A program made the translations under genes and the position numbers. Shown piece by piece: positions 12,001 to 23,516 of a stretch of DNA of 64,000 nt; the stretch's first letter is position 1; the number at the start of each line of letters is the position of its first letter. The stretch covers positions 23,214,427 to 23,278,426 of the forward strand of contig OX442315.1 in NCBI GenBank assembly GCA_949358305.1. The letters are read 5' to 3'. Under the pieces are notes generated by a model, which worked only from the letters and a program-made list of their open reading frames with translations, was not told the origin of the DNA and made no database searches. This DNA comes from Strigamia acuminata (Eukaryota; Arthropoda; Chilopoda; Geophilomorpha; Linotaeniidae).

Positions 12001-15000
12001 CGTAAAAGCAAATTGAGTTTCGATGCCCTACTCGCCATTATCCCTGAAAGAAAGAGCGAGACCAACCTCAACCCACATGCAGATCAAGCAAAGGCCGCAA
12101 CCAGAATAAAATAAAAAAGAAAAGAAGAAAAGAAAAGGAAAAGAAGAAAAAAAAGTACTTGGCGGATTGGTCACATTTGGCACGCGCAGTGGTCACCATA
12201 TGTGACTTATTCTGATTTGCTAAGGGAGTTTGGGACCAAAGGGTTTCAGACCATTTTTTCTAGCAATAAATTTTTTTAATAAAGAAGTTTTTGGTTTAGG
12301 TGTTTTGCATGATGGGAGCGGGGAGATTTGGGTGCTTGTCAATGGACTCTCTGTTGTATTGTTAGTTGCATTCCAGTCAATCTGTGAAGGCAATAAAGAG
12401 AGAGCGAAAGAATAACAAGTTGGACCTCCTGCAGGATATAAAGGCAATTAGAGTTGATGGAAGTTGCTAGATGGGCAAAGGGGAATGATGAATGTGTTGT
12501 TTCTCCGGCATTGATTTCTTTTGTATTCATTTCGAGTGTTAATTATACGTGGAACATGGCAGCAAAGGGCAACAGCTGTACGTTGTAATATTGTTAGCGT
12601 GTATGAATCTTGTCAAAATGGGCATCGGAAGCAAGTGACACGAGCATCTCTCTCTGTTATATAGCAATACCTTTGACATTCAACCTTCGCTTATTTATTT
12701 GTTTCAGTCGCTTGAGTTTAGCTGATGCTATGATTTGTTGACCTGTTCTAGAAGTCGTCGTGTATTCAATTTTTTCACGTGTTTTATGCTTAACCTGAGC
12801 TTTGAAATAGGTGCCTGATTAATCGTGTTAATAGTTTTTCACATTGTGGTTGTGTGAACGTTTGGGCACGGAATAGCGTGCTTGTTGTATTCAAAAATCT
12901 TCGCCAGATGCTGCTGTTAACGACACAACTGAGCATGCTCAGTAGAGTTATACATGTGGCAATAACATGTGAGCTTTCTGATGAAAGTAGATGACTTTGT
13001 TCTACATTCTCTCTGTGGAAGGCCACAAAGCTGAAGCGCTATGAGCTCTAGAGAATTGAAAGCAAATTTTTGTACAAAGTCAAAGAAAGCAAAACCTTAA
13101 GTTGAAATGGTAAAATATGTTTTAACGATGACATTTTTAGGTGGCCCGTAATAATTCATAAATTGTAAAAGAAAGGTTTGTTAATGAGCACAATTTTGTG
13201 CAATTAGTGGATGAAAAAGGGTTAGAGCGATGGCAATTATGGTTATGTTGTTGCAAACGATTCTCTTCCTTTCTCCATTTTGGTGGTTTACTTATGTCAT
13301 AAGGTTAATGGCTCAAGTGTGTCTGGTAAGAGTGTATTGGATCGTAATGAAATCAAAACTGTGTTTACTCAAAGTCGAGCTCAGCTTATTTGATCCTCTT
13401 AGCAAAAACGTGGGCAGCGGGTATTACTAACTGTAAACTTATGACAGCTGACATTAAATTTTTAGGCATAGTCATTAATTTGATTTTGGAATTTCGGATT
13501 GCAACTTAGTAGATTATTTTTGAATAATTGATGAGATTTGCGAATCGAAATGTTCATTTGGAATGGGGCATAAATAAAATCGAAAGTGAGAGACGGGTTA
13601 TGAATAAGTTAATGGCGGAATGAGGAAGACGAGGCGGCAATGTCCATTGGTAAGCGGGGAAATGTGTTGGCGCCCAAATCATAAATCGTAAGGGTCGGGT
13701 CGGTCTGTGGTTCTTGTTGTTTCGCCCCTCAATTAGCCATGCAATCACAGGACTAGTGCAGCTGGACTAGGAGGGGCATAAGACAGATTTATCGTGTTTA
13801 CGAATTAAGGAAAAAGGCATCGAGGCTCCCTTTTGTCTTTATGTAATCAGCACAAGAACCCTCACCACAACAACATGAGACAGAGGCAGGCATCAACAAC
13901 AACAAGAGACAAACATGCAGCTGATCACAAAAGAGGCAGTCACTCTTTCGCTCTCTCTTTCTTCGTTGCCATTAATTACTCTCTTGCGAAGATCTGTGCT
14001 GGACGGCTGAAGTAAAATATACGAGTTGGAAAAAAGTGCTTTGGCAAGTTTCGTTTTCTCCCTCTTCTCCCGTTTATTTTATTTTTTTATATTTTTTCTT
14101 TTACTAAGTTGTAAAGTGGATTGATTCATATGCAGTCGAGTTGATTTTGCATTGGAATTTGTGTGGACATGATACTTGTTATTCAGCTCGGTGTTGATCT
14201 GAGGGATAAAATATCTAGAGCTTATCTCTACAAGTTTTATATCCAAAAGCTGAGTGCATATTGTGCATGCTCGCATGTCAACAAGAGAATGTTGTGGAAA
14301 GATTTCTTTTTTCTTTCGTAAAGGAGAAACTCATCAATAATCATGTCAATGTCCACGCATAAATCACGTACAACATATATGCTAGGCCATCAAAATTTTC
14401 TGAATGCAAATGTTGGTTAAAGAAGGGGATTTTTTTTTCGGTTTGTTCTTTATCTCCTCAAGTATGCAGATGTTCTTGGAGAGGGTTTTTTGGGTAATTC
14501 TTTTGCCAAAGGATTGTGCCAAACGATTTTTCAAAATCAATAGTGTGAAGCACGATTTGCTTGGCATTATTTAGTGAGGTGAGTAAGGGGGTGGAGAATA
14601 GAATCTTCCTCGTGCTTTCGAGGCCCAAAAGGGTCGAAGGTCATACATCTCCACCTTTCTTTCTGAAAACATTCCAGACTTGTTTTTTTTTTTATAAAAG
14701 TCTTGAAGTTCTCCAGTGGCATGTGTCGCGGGACCAGCAGATCTATCAATATCTATCAAGTTGCGTACTTTTACCTATACCGCCGCCCTCGCCTTTCTTT
14801 GCCAGTTGACTTTTGCAAACAGATTCATGGTGATAGTCGGGGTTGATCGTATGGAGGATGACAGTAGGCCAGAGTCAAAGTGGGTGATGGTGGCGTGTAT
14901 CGACCGGTAGGAACACAAACACGAATCAGCAATTATTGATTTGTTTGTGTTTGAATTTTTCGCTTGTTTTTCTATTTTTCTATTGATTTTAAATCTTTTT

Positions 15001-15239
15001 CAACACGAAATGATAATTCAGGCGCAGGGAAGAAGAAGAATAAAGAGAAATAGAATTCCTCGACTCGTTATTTTTGCTGTTTTTATTTGTATTTTTACTT
15101 TTATTGTTATTTGTTTTTATCTATTTATTATGACGATGATGGTTGGGGGGTAGAAGTTTGTTGTTTTACGATTTTATTTGTTTGTTATTTATTTATTCGG
15201 AACGAGTTTTGAAAGGAAATTTTTCGTTTTATCAGTCGG

Positions 15240-15600
15240 GACTTGACGAGTATTCTTCGCATGCAAAGGGTTATCAACATGGCGTAGACCATAGCGAGGA
15301 GAGCAAGTAGTGCGACAGGCAGCATAATGTGTAGGCAACGAGTGGCGAGGGAGCCATTTTAGGTCTGGGCGACCTGACTCCCTTCGTCTATACCCCTCGC
15401 CACGGGGTCTCCGACAGATTCGATAATTCATGGCTGCGATGCGCGCGCGTGGTGTATGATAACGAGACGGTGACTCATGGAGGAAGGGGACGGGATGAGG
15501 AGGAGAGTGCGTCCTCGATCGACGGCTGAGATAAACGAGCCGCCGCCCCCTACTGATTGGGAAAATCAGAACCAGAGGCGAATCTTCTTCTTGCTGCCTG
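15240..15600. other. GC- and CpG-richer island within the AT-rich segment
   Basis: This patch stands out by eye for CpG dinucleotides (for example around 15442-15452, GATGCGCGCGCGTGG, and 15511-15546) and balanced base composition. It contains a perfect 9-bp foldback (15343-15402), an open minus frame (15189-15431) and an open plus frame (15477-15686). The plus frame begins with a plausible charged stretch but runs into the CT tract at 15611-15665. I see no splice signals that would make either frame an exon. A cis-regulatory element or a small promoter is possible; nothing decides between these. Confidence 0.3.
15343..15402. other. 60-nt nested hairpin
   Basis: TGGCGAGGG at 15343-15351 pairs perfectly with CCCTCGCCA at 15394-15402. 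Inside it AGGTC (15361-15365) pairs with GACCT (15371-15375) around a 5-nt TGGGC loop, and GGGAG (15349-15353) can alternatively pair with CTCCC (15378-15382). The length is in the range of small pre-miRNA-like foldbacks, but the pairing is interrupted and I do not recognise a known miRNA. Confidence 0.35.
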
Positions 15601-15610
15601 CAGTTTCTTT

Positions 15611-15665
15611 CTCCTTTTCCTCTCTCTCTCCCTCTCTCTCTTTCTCTCCCTCTCTCTCTTCCTCG
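15611..15665 (+). repeat. CT-rich microsatellite-like tract
   Basis: Almost pure pyrimidine tract of interrupted (TC)n units, mirror-symmetric enough for triplex (H-DNA) formation; read on the minus strand it is a GAGA-type tract, which in arthropods can bind GAGA factor. Confidence 0.6.
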
Positions 15666-18600
15666 CTTTCTCCTCCAACTCGGTAAAGTTGTATAAAATG
15701 AGAGTGAAAATAAGGTTGAAGTGAGATGACAGTCTTTTGGTAAAGAGACGTTTCGTGAGATGAATTGAAAATAGGGAGAAAAGGTATTGAAAAATGGAGG
15801 CTTTTAATTGAAGTGAAATTTTTCTCTTTTCCGATTGATTTGAATTTGAATTGGGTTTAGGCGAAAGCTTTTAGTATATTCATTCATATACAATATTTTT
15901 AAATGTGTAAAGATTTTTTTTTTGCTATGATAAAAGGTATTTGAAATATGCGGGACAGCGAGTTGTTTGAATTTTATAAATCAATTGCTTTAATAATATT
16001 TAAAATTTAAAATTTTGCTGGATGGAGATTGGAAAATTTTGTTATGAATATTTGGCTGGTTATTAAAGGAAGTAATAACTTACTTTTGAAAGCTTAGGTC
16101 TGATTATTCCAGCTTTTAATATAATTTTTTAAAAAAATTTTAAAATTTTTTTTATTTTAAAAGAGATTGATGATTTTCGCGGTTTGTCTGCCTGTCAATT
16201 TTGCAGGTTTTTCTCTTTTCTGATATTGTTTGTATAGAGAGCATGGTGAAGTTCAGTTTGTGACTGACATTCGGTACATGAAAACTAGTGTTTTTTATAT
16301 TTCTTATTTTCTTTTCTTATTTATTTTATACATATTTATTTAGTTATTGATTTTACCAGCAGAAAAGACGTTGTGGGAACTAAGAGTATTTACTTTTTTT
16401 CTTATTTACAAAATAAAACCGAAGTTTGAAAAAATGTTATTAAAAAAAAATGATTTTGAAGTGTGATTTTTCTTTTCAGGACATGTAATTATACTTTGAA
16501 ATGTTTTTAAAATGTAATGTTATTTTATTTGCTCGCCAAGTTGTGGATGTTGGCGACGTGTCGTGGACCACATACGTCGGCAATGGAGATTGATTTCTTT
16601 TTAAGGAGGGCTTTTGCTGCGTTCACCGCAAAAGTCCCTTTGCCACAGCTGTTGACACTTCTTTTTCCCCGTCCGATACAATGAAGTGGTTTTTCGAGGG
16701 CTCTGCACTTTGATTTCCGTCTGGCTTTACACACTCGTTTGAATAAAACCCCGTGAAGAAACAATCTTCACTCACGGTCACAAAGGGCAGAAGGCAAGAA
16801 AAAGAAGTCGGAATTGGTTTTTGGGTCCATACGGACAAGCTAAGCTTGATTGCTTAATAAAAGTCTATTAAAGAGATGTATATCCGACCCCAAGGACATG
16901 GGAAATCAATCTTTTGCTACGATGATGGGAGTAAAAAAAGATGAACCGTAAAACATGCTTTGACCATAATAAGATGGTTTTATGTTCTATTCACCTGGCA
17001 CGCAACCATTTAGAAGCAAATTGCACTTATTTCCCAAAGTGCATTTGACATGTTAAAGTATGCACATTAAGTAATGGCTTCCTAAACCGATCGCTTGATA
17101 ACACAACTTTGTTTCTCAGTTCAAATGAAGGGTAAAATATAATTCTACCTCTGCGTTTCTCGAGATGATCATGTTATTCTTAAGCTGTAATTGTTTTGCT
17201 TAGGAGAGGTGTCTGCAATGGTTTTTGGGAAAAAAGTGTAATTTTTTTTTCAGCATAATGCTGTAATGGATAAAAAAAATAGTGGAGAAAAAAAAAGTTT
17301 TGATAGTTGTTTTGTTGATTAGTTTATTTTGTAAATGTGTTAAAGAAGTCGTTTGGAAAAATCCATTCAGGGATTTTGATATTGCAAAATTTGAAGCTGC
17401 TAATGAAATACATACATGTGGGAATGGGGTTGGGAAGGGAGAGAACCTGTAAATTGAGGTTTGTGGTATTGGAAAGTTTTGGACGGTTCTCAAGAAATAA
17501 AAATGTTTTCTCGCCTAATACTATTGCTCTATAGGCAAAGTGAGGCAATTGAAGGGAAAATTGGGAAATATTTTGGGGACTCAGAAACGCATTGCATGCA
17601 AAGCTTGAAATTACTTAACTGTACTTTTTGCCATCGTATTATATATAGATGTAAGTTGGGGCGAGAGAAAAAAAATCAATGCAATTTTCATACTTTCTTT
17701 TATTTAGTTCTACTGCTTTTTGTTTTCATTTTCCCAATGTCGAGTCGTAAAATGGATTTTTTTTTTCTTTCCCGTCTATTTTTTTAAATTTTTTATTTTC
17801 TTATATTTTCTACAAGATTATTGTAAACTAATATAAAAAAAAGTCGTTGGAATGAATTATAAAATATTGCTCTGAAGTAGTTTAAGGGCGTCAAAAAGAT
17901 TTAATAACATTTCTCGCATGTCCATAATGGACTTGTGTCTTTTTCTTGCACAGTTGGTGGTGATCATCAAGTGCGAGTTTTTTTGCCTTTCTTTTTCTTT
18001 TGCTGGATTCATATAAGAAATAAGGGGTTATGAGTTTGTTGAAATTGAGATGTGGACTGCTTTTCATACATTTCTTAACTTCTTTTCTGCTTGTAATGAT
18101 ATTTGCCCCAGCACATATAAAATAGCTGTTGATTTTGTTGATGAGGTTGGGTCTGGAGTTAGCAGTTTGGAAATGCAGCTAGCTACAGGTAATAAGCGTT
18201 TGTCCAAATTGGTTGTCCTCTGGTCTTAAGAAACACATTTCCCAACATGATTGGCTTCATAAATGTGTCATGTCCACGTTGCAACTTGCTTGTTTATCAC
18301 ATTTCTGATCAATTTTACTGCTGGTTCTCTTCTCACCACAAGCTTTGATCAATTACACAGCAGGTATAAAATTTTATTTTGACCGTTCTAATTCTAATTC
18401 GGATTTTGGGCTTTTGGAGAGCGATATTTGATGGATAAATCTAGTCATGCCAATCCATTGTTCTTTTACGAAATTTATTTATAAATTTTGTGTTATTAGA
18501 TGCGGGTTAGAGATCTGGTATGTGGGCATGCCGAAGATGGATGACAAATAAATCGTCTTGAGTCTATCGATGAAAGGAGGTCGGCCTTCATTAATTGCTG

Positions 18601-18960
18601 CAACATGATGAATGGCCCGTTATTAGTGCATTTGAATCGGTCGACAGAAAACGTTTGATGGATTGCTCGCTCCCAACAGATTAATGAGATTTTCAGAGTA
18701 TTAGTCTAATCATTGACCCTTACAATTGCAACCTACAAAATGCCTCAAAGTATCGCTGTTAGTCGTCTCGATTTTTATTTTGCCAGCTTTTTGAAGGGTT
18801 AATTTAATTTGCACTCTATTTTTAGTAAATCGAAGTGTAGAGACTGCTAAATTGATTTATAGTCTAATTTATTTATTAAGATTGCTTGGAACGATAATTC
18901 AAAGATGATTTTTATTTGCATTGTTTTAAATGTACGTACAATGAATGATTTTTTTTTAAA

Positions 18961-18997
18961 TATATATTTTTTTCTTTTTTTTTTCTTTTAGGTAAGA
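18961..18997 (+). promoter_or_regulatory. Recursive splice site (ratchet point 2)
   Basis: A nearly uninterrupted T/C tract of about 25 nt ends in CTTTTAG at 18991, joined directly to GTAAGA at 18992. The branch point is less clear than at the other two sites (candidates are AATGAATGA at 18940-18950 and the TTTAAAT word just before the tract). The composite acceptor/donor arrangement matches the ratchet-point form. It lies about 16.6 kb downstream of the first site, in the range of ratchet segment lengths known from Drosophila. Use in vivo is inferred. Confidence 0.55.
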
Positions 18998-19174
18998 AAA
19001 AAAATAATTATTCCGAAGTATAGAATTATTTAAGGTAGGAGCTAATTTGAACTGCTTGGGAGTAAAGAAAGCGATGTTAATAAGTGAGAAAGATATTATA
19101 CACAACGAAATCGACATTAGGTTGTAAGTGAAGCGCAAATTTTACAATCGACGCTTGTAGATGCGAATCCTGCG
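18992..19174 (+). other. Putative recursive-splicing exon 2 with strong downstream donor
   Basis: The 183 nt after the composite site end at GCG|GTAAGT (donor at 19175), a nearly perfect 5' splice site. This gives an exon of ordinary size bounded by two donors on its left and right ends, the arrangement expected for a ratchet point recognised through exon definition. If the downstream donor were used the segment would be retained as a 183-nt cassette; if the regenerated GTAAGA at 18992 is used it would disappear without trace. Confidence 0.35.
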
Positions 19175-19587
19175 GTAAGTATTTAGTGGCTTGCTTCCGC
19201 TCTGTTTGCTCGTTATCTGCTGTATGTAGTCTTCTTCTTTTCCCAATGCGGACGACTGATTGCTTAATCCAATGGTGTGAACAATCTCACATAGCTTTAC
19301 GGATTTTGTCGCCAGGGAAACTGATCAGGCGCGCACTAAGTTGTTTGCTTGCGTCATGCGCGATATGGGTTGCTGTGCAGGAAAGGCGATTAGCGGGCGG
19401 AGCTTTTGCAGAGGCCAGTGCTCTCTCACAATGGGTTGCAATTAAAACGACAGTGAACGGGTGAAAGAGAACGTGATGGGGGAGAAGCTAGAAAAGAGGA
19501 TGAAACGCTGCTTTTGCGTCTGGACAACAAAAGACGGCATTGAATTGGGCTTTTTATTTATTTCTATATTATATATATAAGGTGCGT

Positions 19588-19720
19588 TGCATAATTATAA
19601 GTCCACCCTAAATTAAACTATTAAAAACGATACTTTTGTCAAAACTTTGTGAAAGGATTCATTGTTTTTCTATGGAAATGTCTAAAATAGCAAAATTCAG
19701 AATGGACTTATAATTATGCA
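19588..19720. mobile_element. MITE-like element with perfect 18-bp inverted ends
   Basis: TGCATAATTATAAGTCCA (19588-19605) is exactly repeated in reverse complement at 19703-19720, 97 bp apart, and weaker similarity extends the arms inward to about 26 bp (TCCACCCTAAATT against TCCATTCTGAATT). The small size, AT-rich core and long terminal inverted repeats are typical of non-autonomous DNA transposons. A clear target-site duplication is not visible immediately outside the perfect arms, so the true ends or the superfamily (a Tc1/mariner origin would be my guess) remain open. No coding capacity. Confidence 0.6.
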
Positions 19721-22412
19721 TGTATATAAATTATTAATTTATGTTGGTGCCAAAGGGTTAGTTTTATTTATTTTTTTTTACTGACGATCGAGCAGAGTAT
19801 TTTTTACAATGTCAATAAAAGGCAATCTTAAATTCTCAACAAAGCGGAGTTGTGGATTTAAAAATTAAATTTACATGTTTTTAATAGAAAATTGAAATTT
19901 ATTTTCGATCTCTTTTCTGCGCAAAGCTTATGCCTATGAATTAAATATGAAATTTTCTTATTTATTCCTCTGCTTGCACCGCTGCTTTCTCTTTTCTCCC
20001 CACACGAGAGAGAGTGGGGGCAAGTACAGGAAGTTGTTTTAAGCCACCATCTTAAGTTTCTGCCAATATAAAGGTTGCTTGAGGCTCGATTCGCGTTGTG
20101 TAACATTGCTCATAGTCGTCTCTTGTTATACTTTGATGTTGACTTTATAGGAGGGGAATTTTATTGAAAGCTTCTGGTTTTACGGAACGGGAGTTTGCGG
20201 TGGTCTAATCCGAAGGATACATCCGGGATGGTCTTAACGTTCAAGCTGTTGGCTTTGATTAATCTCCTTAGAGAGTATGGAAAAAGATGGAGGCAAACCA
20301 AACGGTGAGATGGGAAAAGGCCTATGGGCTTTGTGATGATTGTGCTGTGTATTAAAGTGGTAGTGGGGCAAGTGAAGATGGACCGTGCAGTTTTAGTATG
20401 TTTAATGAAGTGCGGAGTGTAAGTAATGAGATTTAAAGTTGTCTCTGGTGTGGTTTATTGAATTCGTGTGTTGAGTGTGGCTGTGGAGACGTGTTTAATT
20501 TAATTGGTTTTTAGAATGATATATTAAAAAAGGGGGTTTTATGCGAGACAAGCGTTTGTTTTTAATGTGTGTGTGTGGCAAGTTTGATGGGTAATTAAAG
20601 TTTGAAATTGGTAAGGCGGGTTTCTCTTTTTCTTTTCTTTTCTTCTTTTTTGTGGGTGGAAAATTGGAATTTGTAGAGGAGCAAAAGATGAAGGTTTAAA
20701 TTGATGGAGGAGGAAAAAATTGTATAAGCTGAAAATGATTTGACCAATTTCCAAATGTAACTTTACTATCGATATTTTGAATGACAGATAATTTTTTTTT
20801 TTGGTTTGTATGTTTGTTTGGAGCACAGATCAATTTTCTTTTCATTTTATTTTGTGTGGAATTGCAGCAGATGTAAAGATACAGAGCAAAGGTTTTGCCC
20901 TTTTCCATTGATCTGTGATAATCAATAGACCTCTTCGATATTTTTATCCTCGTGCCAAAGATCTTAACGAAGAAAAAAAAAGATTTTTGTTAAAGGTTCG
21001 AGTTAAGGGGACGAGAAAGAGAGAAAAAATTTGGAAAAAAAATAACTCTAGGGTTTTCCTTCCTACAGATACGGAGTTTTAATAATTCTTCAACTGACTC
21101 TTTGGGGAGGGAACGCAGCAGTTATATCCGTTGACTGTTTCTTTCAACAAAATTTCTTTTTGTGTGTGTTTTTCTGTTAGGGTGACACAAGACTTTTTTT
21201 TCTTTCCTTTTTCTCTTTCTTTGATTCTTATTTTCCTAAAAAGATCTAATGGAGGATGAAGGAAAAACGCGCAAGAAAGAGGAATGAAAAAGAGAAGGAA
21301 AAATCAGTTTGTTGATTTTTCATTAGTTTTGGAAAGAAAATGATCTCGGATGCTTTTCTGGAGCCATTAGTGAAAAAGATGAAGGGAAAAAAAAGCAAGA
21401 AGGGGGGGAATAGAGAGAAATCTGGTTTGACTTGTCACTATGCTCACCCCAACTCGCTATTTCTTTCTCAATAGTCACAAATTTGAATTTGTTAATGGCT
21501 GTTATTATCAGATGAAAATAGATCATAATGACTTTTGGCAGGGCTTGTGATATGCTGACTAAAACAAAGTTAGATCTTTAATTTGGATCATATCCGCCCT
21601 ACCAATGACACTCGTCTAGTTTTTGGAATACTTATTCCTTCTTTTTTTCTCTTTAATGTTGGAACGTTTGATTGCCTCATTCGAGTTTAGGCATCCAAAG
21701 ACTTGGGCGATGAATTGCGAGTGAGGAAGTAGTATTTTGCTTGTTAATGCGTTAAAGTTTTAATTTAATAACGTTAATAGTTTGCTGGCTTATCAAGGCG
21801 TAAAAAATATTGCAAAGTATTGATTAAAAATTAATTACATTATCGTAAAAGTTTTTTTTTTTTTTATTAATTTACCTTTATTTTTTTTGTCAAAAATGGT
21901 TAGTATTATTTTAAAATTTATAATGCAATTTATTAGAAATAACTGGCTTACTAATAAATTCTCACATGCGCGAGTTAATAAAAATCTTGTTTGTTCTTTT
22001 CTGTTTGTTTATAAAATGTATTACCACGATTTAATTAGTCAACTGTTCATTTAGTAGAACGTTGTTGTAAATAAGTTACCGAGATAGATTTTTAATATTT
22101 TAATATTCTTTAGAGTTAGTTAAATGAAAATAATTAATTCCAATGTGTTTCTGGCGCCGGGGTATGACATTCAAAATTTCAAGAATTAACTTAACTTCAA
22201 AACTTTTGAAAAGTTTAATTATTTATTTGAATGAAATTTCTGATTTCTTATAAATTAATAATTGAATTCTTTCTAATAACATTTTGTTCTCTTGTCTGTT
22301 CAAGAACCTCAAACTAAGTTATGGATCTTGTTCAATATAACAGATTAAAGATAAAATTATCATGACGGCAGGTTATTACCTCACTGGAAAGTTTGCAAAA
22401 TCGATTTGGAAA

Positions 22413-22440
22413 AATTGGTTTTTAAAAAAAAAAACCAATT
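22413..22440. other. Perfect 11-bp A/T hairpin
   Basis: AATTGGTTTTT at 22413-22423 pairs perfectly with AAAAACCAATT at 22430-22440 across a 6-nt A loop. It contains two ATTGG/CCAAT boxes facing each other. It could be a fold-back remnant of an A-rich insertion or a simple replication-slippage palindrome. Confidence 0.35.
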
Positions 22441-23502
22441 CTGCGGATCAAAAAAAAAAAGTGGAAACGAGATGGTTGCGTGTTGCGCATAGCTCTAGCT
22501 GTTGGTAGTTTGGAATGGTGAGTATTCTGAGGATGTAGTGCATGCTGGGAATAAATGGACAGAGGCCGAGTGGGGTAATTAACTTGCCATGGTCGTCAGT
22601 CCTTGTTTTCGTTTGCTCGCAACCAATCAATGAAATTGGGCTGGAACTTAAGAGTTGCTGGTAGTGGCAGACTTGGCACCATCCACATCCATTTTCGCCA
22701 AAGGGAACTCGGGAGAAGTTGGTTTTCGATCTATTTTCATACTATCGGGAATAATAACATTTTGACATTGCCCCATCGCAATTCCTCAAACCTTCAGTGA
22801 TGATGATGATTAATAAGGACGAAAAGAGATTCTATCAATTTTGTGCCAAGACAAGTGAAATTTAACTTTTCTTTTTTTCCTTTTTTAATTCCTTTCTTTC
22901 CTCATTTCTTTGAGATGTCAAGTTGTAGTAATACTGCGACGGGTTACGTTTTTGGGAAGAAAGGGGTTTTTTTCAATTTATAATGCGAGATATAAATCAT
23001 TTAGTGATTAATAACACATTTTTTTTCTCTCGCATGGAAAAATCAATTTGTTGTAATCAAGTTAGTTTTCTGGGAAAAATGTCCGTGCCATTAAATCAGA
23101 AAAATATTAAGAGTGTTTTTTGATATCTTTTTACGTCACGTGGAATGAAATGGGGAAAAAAATTGATTTATAGTAAATGACGTGAGCAATTAAGAATTGA
23201 GTTGAATATCGATTGAAATGTAATCAATTTTGTAAAATTAATATACGGCGATTGTATTTGGAGCGAGATTTTCGCTCATGTCGAATTGCAGTTGGAGAGT
23301 GTAATTTAAAACTTCTTACTGTTCGTTGTAGGGGAGGGGGGAAAAGAAAAGGAGGGAAAAAAAAACTTGGGACGCCGAAAATGGGGAGTGGGTGGAGACA
23401 GGCATGACCAATCGATAGTAGGAAGAGCCATAACCATAAATCGTCAAAGCCATCAATGCAAGATTTATAGATTAATTTTTACGGTTCGAATTAGGACGCT
23501 TC

Positions 23503-23516
23503 GTCACCCAGGCAAC
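23503..23516. promoter_or_regulatory. RFX X-box motif, both half-sites perfect
   Basis: GTCACC CA GGCAAC fits the RFX consensus GTNRCC-N(0-3)-RGYAAC in both halves with a 2-nt spacer. RFX factors bind this dyad and drive genes of ciliated cells, in arthropods mainly ciliated sensory neurons. A rough equal-base estimate gives about 0.1 such perfect sites with a 2-nt spacer per 64 kb, and the window has two. Binding is not shown. Confidence 0.35.

Larger units (their letters stand above)
9001..18960 (+). other. Intronic/non-coding segment, no gene seen
   Basis: No coding exon is supported. The longest frame is 142 codons on the minus strand at 11546-11974; its translation is rich in P, S and F and matches nothing I recognise. 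An isolated donor-like word occurs at 14579 (GAG|GTGAGTAAG), and another (CAG|GTAAAA) near 10794, neither with a convincing acceptor. An acceptor-like tract TTTTCTTTTCAG ends at 16479 without a donor downstream. A (TTTA)n run lies at 10916-10939. CT-rich tracts occur at 13951-13964 and 15611-15665. Most of 15700-19000 is AT-rich with nothing notable. Confidence 0.4.
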
